Source of the DNA: Gossypium raimondii | Taxonomy: Eukaryota > Streptophyta > Magnoliopsida > Malvales > Malvaceae | Direction: 5' to 3' | Length of the DNA stretch: 64,000 nucleotides | Assembly: GCF_025698545.1 (NCBI RefSeq) | Contig: NC_068571.1 | Location: forward strand, 43,619,733-43,683,732 | Part shown: in pieces, positions 57,846 to 64,000 of the stretch | Layout of the letters: every line of letters begins with the position of its first letter | How positions within the stretch are numbered: position 1 is the first letter of the stretch | Program-made: the position numbers and the translations under genes | The notes under the pieces: generated by a model | Database searches by the model: none | What the model was told of the DNA's origin: nothing | What the model saw: only the letters and a program-made list of their open reading frames with translations

Positions 57846-59200
57846 CGTCATAATAAAATCAATCACATGTATGTAAGAAAAACTTTGTGGATTAACGGTA
57901 CTAATAAATTAATAAAAGAAATATTAAGGCCTAGATAAATATAAAAAATAGTGGAGATAAAAAAACAAATAAAAACTTGAAGAAAAATGAAAAATAGTAG
58001 ACATATTAATAGATAAGTAATAAATTAAATTAATCAAAGGACTATATTGAGATCAGAATGAAATTTGAGGCAAAATTTACAATAAATTTAAAGATAAACT
58101 CGAAATAGGACTAAAATAAAACACGCTCGAAGAAAGGAGGGCTAAATGGGCAATAAACCCATTTCCTGGACACGCGTCACTTCCCTAGAGGATTGGCGCG
58201 CCAGGGACCAAATAAAAAAGGAAAAAAATTTGAGGTCCAAATTAAAAATAAAGGAAAAAGTGCAAGAAGGACTAAATTAAAACAAACTAAAAATGCGGAA
58301 GGACCTAAAGTGATATTAACCCCTCATAAGAAAACACGTGGATCCTTCCCCTGGGCCGGGTCACCGCGCGGGTCAAGGGCCAGCAAACGGCGTCGTTTCA
58401 GCGCTATGGACCTTAGCTCAAAACGGCGCCGTATTGTACTATTATTTAAGCAAAAAATTCTTTAAAAAAACATTAGCAGCCTATGTTTTTTTTAAAAAAA
58501 TGTTGTTGTTTCTTTGTTCTCTGCTAGGGTTTCGACCCTAGCCCTATGCTGCCATCGAATCCGCCGCTCCTTCGCCATGGCTCCGCCAAGGACGACGATC
58601 TGAGCCGACGAGGAGACCATGGACCTTCGGTAAGCCCCCTCACTTTCCCTTTCTGTTATTCTTTTACAAAAAAGAGCAGAGAAAGAAAAAAAGAAAGAAA
58701 AAAACTTAAACGAAATAAAAAACACAAAAAAATATCGATCACCTTTTCTCAATTTTGATTTCGTTTTTTTGAAATTTTTTCAATTGATTCGTGCATCCCT
58801 TTACAAATGAATCAATCGGCTTTATATAGCCGAATGAAATTACAAAAATTATTTATTTATTTTCTCTTTTATATTTTTTTACTATTTTTTTATGTTATTC
58901 TAGTGTGCTCATTTCTGTTGCTGCTCGTTGCTTGTTGGTTTCATTTGTTTTACTGGTCTGACCACTAGAGGCGTGGGTGAAGGCCGTGGCTCATGCTTCT
59001 TTGTCGAGGCGTCTTGGTGGTGAGCTTGTTTCTGCCTAGGCTAGGGTTTTTTGAATATGGGTTTGGGTTTCTGTAATTGGGTCATTGGGCTGTATTGTTT
59101 TGGGCCAATGTAAATGGACTGTTGTTGGACTGCTATTTTGATTATTATTTTTGGTTGGTTTAATTTGTGTGTGCGAGCCAGGCAGAATTTGGGTTTTACA
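56838..59200 (+). mobile_element. Solo LTR, family S, copy 3, nested (TSD ATATA)
   Basis: It starts TGTCGAAATCATTTTTTTG and ends TTTGGGTTTTACA, with ATATA on both sides (56833-56837 and 59201-59205). This best-preserved copy shows GGTGTGATCGGATCACCTTG, the GAGGAAGGGTTAGCACCCTC hairpin (about 57000-57020), a long TAA microsatellite, AAACGGCGTCGTTT and AAACGGCGCCGT (58385-58434), and GGCTTTATATAGCC (58818-58831). No PBS, PPT or coding domain was found. Small ORFs at 58193-58758 are chance products of the GC-richer stretch. Confidence 0.9.
57779..57843. repeat. TAA trinucleotide microsatellite
   Basis: About 20 uninterrupted ATA/TAA units lie inside solo LTR copy 3. A shorter, interrupted array of the same motif is at the equivalent place of copy 2 (31950-31992). 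Confidence 0.95.
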
Positions 59201-61089
59201 ATATATTTGTTAGAATCTTTAACTTTTAGTATATAACGTGCTTATATGTAACATTATCTATAATTCCACTATTTACTTATGTGTTCATATCAAAACTGTC
59301 CACTTGATTCATAGTCACTAAATTACTTATATCTTGAGCTACAGAATTCAAAATTAAGATCCGCTTGATTTTTTTGAAACTAGGCTCAAATACCTTTTTA
59401 CCATAAAAATTTCAAAATTTATGTCTTAGCCAATAAGTACAGTAAATTCTTCAAAATTTTCCCTGTTTTGTTATTTGACAGCTTCGACATTTCTTTACTA
59501 AAAATTAATTATCTCTTATTACGAAGTTTGGATGATGTTTCTGTTTGTTTTTATTGAAAATATACTCATTAAGAATTTAAACATATAAATTTAAAACCCT
59601 AATAATATTTTTATAATTTTTTATGATTTTCCAAAGTCAGAACAGGGGAACTTGAATCCACTGTGACCTTGTTTCACAAAAATTAATATATCTCAAACTA
59701 TAAATTCCGTTTGCTTCACCATTTCTTTCATATGAAACTAGACTCAATAATATTTAATTACATATTTAGTTCAATCTCTAGCTAAATTTCTATAATTTTT
59801 GGTGAATTTTCAAAGTTAAGTCACTACTGCTGTCCAAACTGTTTTAATGAAAAAAATATTTTCTTTCCATGGTTCTTTGCACTATCTTTCATTCATTCAC
59901 ACATAATTGCCATACTTTTGATTACTATACAATTTAGACACTTATGTTTATGTGTAGATTACATATTCATTTCTTAATCTTAGTACTTGTCACCATACAA
60001 ATCACATTCTCTCTTACTAATTTAGTGTTTTAAGTCTCTATTTTCATCATTAATACTTTTTATTTCTAGTATTTAGATCAAATACATGTCTTATACATCT
60101 CACTAAAAACATCTTTAACTCAATCTATTGAAATACAAGTAGGTTTAGTATGAAACTTACCTCCTTTGTCAAGAATTTCTTCATTTCTTCTTCATTTCCA
60201 TGCATTTCTCATCTTCACCACTTTCTTTCCTTTTTCTTCTCATTTTCTTCTCTTTCATCTACTATTTTCTTACTTCTAAATTGATGAACATATTTTCTAG
60301 AATCTCTATTTCATCTTCTCTCTTTAATATCTAAGGAAATTTTCAAAATTTTGGTAAAAGGTAGGTTTTCATGATAAAGGACTAAATTGTAAACAAACGA
60401 AAATTTTTTCTCATCCTTTCACTCACGTTGGGAGGATGATAAATTTCCTTCATCCTTCCTTTCTTTTAAATTACCATTTTCTAAATAAAATATTAATAAA
60501 TATCTAAGTAAAATATTAATAAAATAATTTTAACTAATTAATTAAAAAATCACCAAAATATCATCAATATAATCATTACATTCTAGAACTCTCCTCTTGC
60601 TAATTGACCATTTTACCGTTTATGATCTTTCAAAATTCCATCCTTGAATCATCACTTAATTTGGTAAAATTATAATTTAGTCCCTCATATTTCTTCACCT
60701 ATTCAATTTGGTCCCTAATGTCAATTCCATATCTTAATAAATTGGATTATTTTCACTTTTGGTCTTTCAACTTTCTCATTTTAACACTTCGATCCCCTAA
60801 ATTTTGAATATTTACACTTGAGCCAAAAACTTTTCACTTATTTACGATTTAGTCCTTTCCTTATACATCATGTCATGCTTCTTGATTTAACTCTCTTTTC
60901 ATATATTGCAACTTTCATTTTCTTTGATCTTATACATTATTTTGTTAAGATTTTATCTCATATTATTTATGACCAAGGGAGTTTTGAGGATGTTACAGGT
61001 GGAGTAAAGGTGATGCTCCTTTCGGGGCGACAGTGATTGTCGTTATTAAATAACCCGTTAATAACTACAACCGCTATCGCGCCAACCTA

Positions 61090-61545
61090 AGTTTGACCTT
61101 TGCTCCGCCGGGACATCCACTCTCCGCCCGAAAATTATCTTGTGTTCACCTCGGTGTTAACCTTCGGATAAGAATAAAAATATTGATTGCCTGGAAATAG
61201 AAAAAAAAATTATGTTGATTACATCGGAAAGCCCTTCGTTTTTCCCTATGATTATGATCTCAATCTTTTGTATGGTATGTATAAGGTATCATTTGCGGGT
61301 ATCCGAAAAGCTTGAACTTGTGACTGCATAATGATTGTGAACTAGCCCCCAGTTACACTCGAACTCATGACCGCATAAAGGTCGTCGACTGGGACCTTCA
61401 CTTAAACTTTGACCCGTGACCGTAACAAGCACTGTCACCCTAGAACCCGACTTCCATAGGATGGATTTTTGCGGTAATGGTTTTATCCCTGTTTGACATA
61501 TGAAATGTATGTGTTCTGAAACTTATTATCGCATCCCCAACCTTT
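61090..61545. repeat. Right arm of large inverted repeat
   Basis: Its minus strand repeats the left arm at 55571-56015 in the same order of blocks. Together with a spacer of about 100 bp (GGTGGAGTAAAGG...GCGCCAACC) it formed a palindrome before the solo LTR inserted between the arms. The spacer carries GTTATTAAATAAC-CCGTTAATAAC, itself weakly palindromic. No coding potential. Confidence 0.75.
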
Positions 61546-63480
61546 CAAAACTACCTATAAACTTTCACGGGTTCACTCTTAAAACTCTAAACCCAATAAA
61601 AACCCTAAATTCTAATACTAATAATCACCCCTAACCCTAAAAAATTGACGGTCAATTAAAAATTTGACATATATTACGTATTTAACCTAAAAATTTAGTA
61701 TTATTTAGTTTTTTAAAAGAAAGTGTATTTTACGTGTAACTAATAGTTGAAATTAATATTTAACTAACATGAAAACTTTCCTAAAAACAACATTTAACCT
61801 TTCTTCAATCTATAATAGTGTATCTATATTTATAATTTATAATTTATATAAAACCACGAATTTAAAAAGAATTTTAAATTAATAAAATACTCTTTATTGT
61901 TAATAATATTATTAAATTCACAATATTAATTTATTAAAATTATTATGTGATGATAATAATATTAATTAATATGATATTATATTAACATACAATTAATTAA
62001 TTTGGTCATATTTTTAAAAATTCTTTTTAAAAATAATAAATATATTATTAATAAATAAAATTATAAATCTATAAAATATTGAATATAATTAGATAAATTA
62101 AAATAATAAAAATCCAAGTTATTTTAATTAAATATATCATTTATATATATAAATATGATTTTATTTTAAATATAATAATAATTAATAATGTTAAAACCAT
62201 TTTTATAATTAATCTATGATGTATATAAGCACGAATTTAGAAAACTTGTAAACCAATGACAGTACCTTTATCTTTCATGATATTATTAAATTAATTTTAA
62301 AAATAATTATATTTTAATTTAGACTTATTAATTAAAATAGTTCTGCTAATTTTAAAATAGACTTATTAAAAATTTTGAGATAAAAAAATGTATAACCTTA
62401 TTGATGTAAAATAGTGTTATTATATATATTTTTATTTAAAAATAAAATTTTGTGAAGGTTACAAAGATAGACCTAAGAACTTACAAGCTAAAAGAATCGA
62501 AGAAGAAAAAAAAAATCAAATCATAACACCTCATAATGAAACCAAATTACAAACCATGCCGGAAGCATCATCAACTTGAAAACAAAATTCTAAACTTTTG
62601 GTAGAATGGGTATTGACTTCCTAACCTTGCATCTCAATGAGTCACTTTCATGCTCAAAGTCGCCACCTTAAAATCAATCTAATCATTCAAGGTGTTTCAT
62701 TTCTTTCTTTCTCTATTTTTGTTTTCGAAGAATAATCATGGAATTCATCACAAAATTTCCATTCCACATATTTATTCTCCCTTCTTCTCCTAAGGCTAAG
62801 ATTATAGTTATTATTACTATACCTCGTCCAACATGATTCCATAACAATAACCCAATTGTTCCGGGCCTAATCTCGTATTCTAATTAGATTTGATTATGAA
62901 TTGGATTATTTGTTCAGGCCCCAAGGTCCATCCGGGATGTAAGAGGATTTGGGTAAAAATATTGTTCGAAAAATTAGCTTTGAAAAAAAAAAGTCTATTT
63001 TCTAAACGGACTAGTCCTTAGGTAATATTTTTTTGCTCGAGTCTATCCCGAATTTGCCTAAATTTTTTCCATTGTTGTTTTGATGTTATTTTGATGTTGT
63101 TCTGTTGCTATTTTACTATTATTTGCTACTATTTAGTTGTTATTATTTGGATATTGGATAACTCTTATTTTATTATTAATTTTACTACTATTTTAGAGGC
63201 ATTTGTTTGTTAAGTTGTAACCATCTAAGTGTTATTTAAGTACAAAGAGTTTTTTAAAAACAATTATTTTTAATTTTTGAGAAATATTTATTTTAATGTT
63301 TTTAGTGTATTTGATGTATTATATTTTTAAATTTATTTTTATATAAAAAAATTAATACGAACATGTTAAATCAAGTTGGGCCAAACTTGGATTTAACGTA
63401 TTTTTCATCTGAATAGGACTTAAACAAAATTTTAAACCTATTTTAAACTTAATTTTTAAACCGGATCAACCACTTAAAGT
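61546..63480. other. AT-rich intergenic DNA
   Basis: No gene was found. A patch of CCCTAA-rich sequence (about 61590-61640: AACCCTAAATTC, CCCCTAACCCTAAAA) is degenerate and not a telomeric array. The 62480-62840 stretch has lower AT content, but no ORF or motif was recognised. Confidence 0.45.
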
Positions 63481-63635
63481 TTTATATTGAACCGATGCGA
63501 ACCTGACTATTATAATTCTAACCGAATAAAGCTAATATTAATATTATCCACTCTCACCCGATCGCAATCATTATTTCCATTCATGCCTTGGAGATATTCA
63601 CCTAAGCTATATCTCAATTGTCGTCAACTTCACAT

Positions 63636-63866
63636 CTACTTCTCACTACATTGCTCCTGGCATGAGCTAGGTAGCCCTTCTTCCAACCTTTTTTCATTTT
63701 CATTCCCATTAACAATAACCAATCTCATTATTTCATCATCTTCTCCCATGAAGCTAGACCTTTCATCTTCATCATTTTCTTTATCACAACCCATGGGAAA
63801 AGTTTCGCCGGTATAGCTAGAGTTTAGGTGTGTCCCCATCAACCTATCATTTTCTGAAAAACTCAT
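63636..63866 (-). CDS. Small acidic ORF, unknown, near window edge
   Basis: A minus-strand 76-residue ORF begins MSFSENDRLMGTHLNSSYTG and is rich in Asp/Glu/Asn (NDEDERSS, GEDDEIMRL). Its composition looks more protein-like than the overlapping plus-strand ORF (63487-63816). Just upstream, in another frame, is MKLSRCLFLGKALWLGLKKL (from about 63953), so a frameshifted or spliced gene is possible. I do not recognise either. It may be the end of a gene whose start lies beyond the window, or chance. Confidence 0.3.
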   Translation of the reverse strand: MSFSENDRLMGTHLNSSYTGETFPMGCDKENDEDERSSFMGEDDEIMRLVIVNGNENEKRLEEGLPSSCQEQCSEK

Positions 63867-64000
63867 ATTGTGTTGCCTTCACTCGGAAACTACTTAATTT
63901 CTTCAACCCTAACCAGAGAGCTTTTCCCAGGAAAAGACACCGAGATAACTTCATTAATCTTTTTCAGATTGTTCCGTGCGTATAAGCATCATACTTCTGT

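Larger units (their letters stand above)
56027..60997. mobile_element. Solo LTR (gypsy-type ends) with nested solo LTR, TSD GGTGG
   Basis: It begins TGTAACACCCCC and ends GGATGTTACA, flanked by GGTGG (56022-56026 and 60998-61002). Without the nested element (56838-59200 plus one ATATA) it is about 2.6 kb. The TGTAACACCCC start is shared with the chromovirus LTR at 27154, which suggests Ty3/gypsy, but the body is different. No internal coding region is present, hence a solo LTR. Weakly repeated AAACTAG(G/A)CTCAA units occur at about 59380 and 59737. Confidence 0.85.

Noticed and set aside
58193..58758. Lys/Arg-rich ORFs on both strands
   Set aside because: They are inside solo LTR copy 3, are not conserved in the other two copies, and overlap each other.
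61580..61650. Telomere-like CCCTAAA sequence
   Set aside because: Only two or three degenerate units; not an array.

Overview
This is plant nuclear DNA. It is AT-rich, the genes are widely spaced and carry GT-AG introns, and most of the rest is LTR retrotransposons, MITEs, MULE and LINE relics. The proteins are eudicot-like. The LTR families and intronic MITEs look like those of cotton relatives (Malvaceae, probably Gossypium), but that is an inference from memory and not shown by the sequence. The window does not look bacterial, organellar or viral.

Five intact protein-coding genes can be assembled exon by exon: (1) a CYP85A brassinosteroid C-6 oxidase, + strand, 7653-10596, 9 exons, 466 aa; (2) a reversibly glycosylated polypeptide / UDP-arabinopyranose mutase, +, 17791-20044, 3 exons, 364 aa; (3) a small R2R3-MYB factor, +, 23314-24459, 3 exons, 209 aa; (4) an AP1/FUL-clade MADS-box factor, +, 45119-49956, 8 exons, 237 aa; (5) a RING-H2 E3 ligase of the At3g02290 type, - strand, 50400-51845, 4 coding exons, 223 aa. 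They do not form a cluster or shared pathway; each is an ordinary single-copy plant locus.

The space between genes is mostly transposon archaeology. A Ty3/gypsy chromovirus-like element (27154-37977, - strand, 5-bp TSD TTATC) has decayed gag and pol. Its reverse transcriptase is split by a 2.2-kb solo LTR of a second family (31107-33350, TSD ACATT). The same solo-LTR family occurs at 11931-14011 (inverted, TSD ATATA) and at 56838-59200 (TSD ATATA). The last copy is itself nested in another solo LTR (56027-60997, TSD GGTGG), which sits in a large ancient inverted repeat (about 55570-56015 against 61090-61545). Left of that is a dead MuDR-type MULE gene (53480-54775, -). A 1.1-kb copia deletion derivative lies at 41907-42992, two LINE relics at 4270-4437 and about 41430-41560, and hAT-type MITEs with 8-bp TSDs at 4449-4718 and 14827-15473. 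A GGTAAA-ended MITE family with 9-10 bp TSDs has two adjacent copies in the last intron of the MADS gene and one in intron 1 of the mutase gene. tRNA-derived (SINE-like) stretches are scattered through introns, intergenic DNA and the chromovirus LTRs.

I found no new enzymatic or defence system. The most notable material is structural: the nested solo LTRs with readable target duplications, the large split inverted repeat, the intron-loving MITE families, and paired tRNA-like cassettes inside LTRs.
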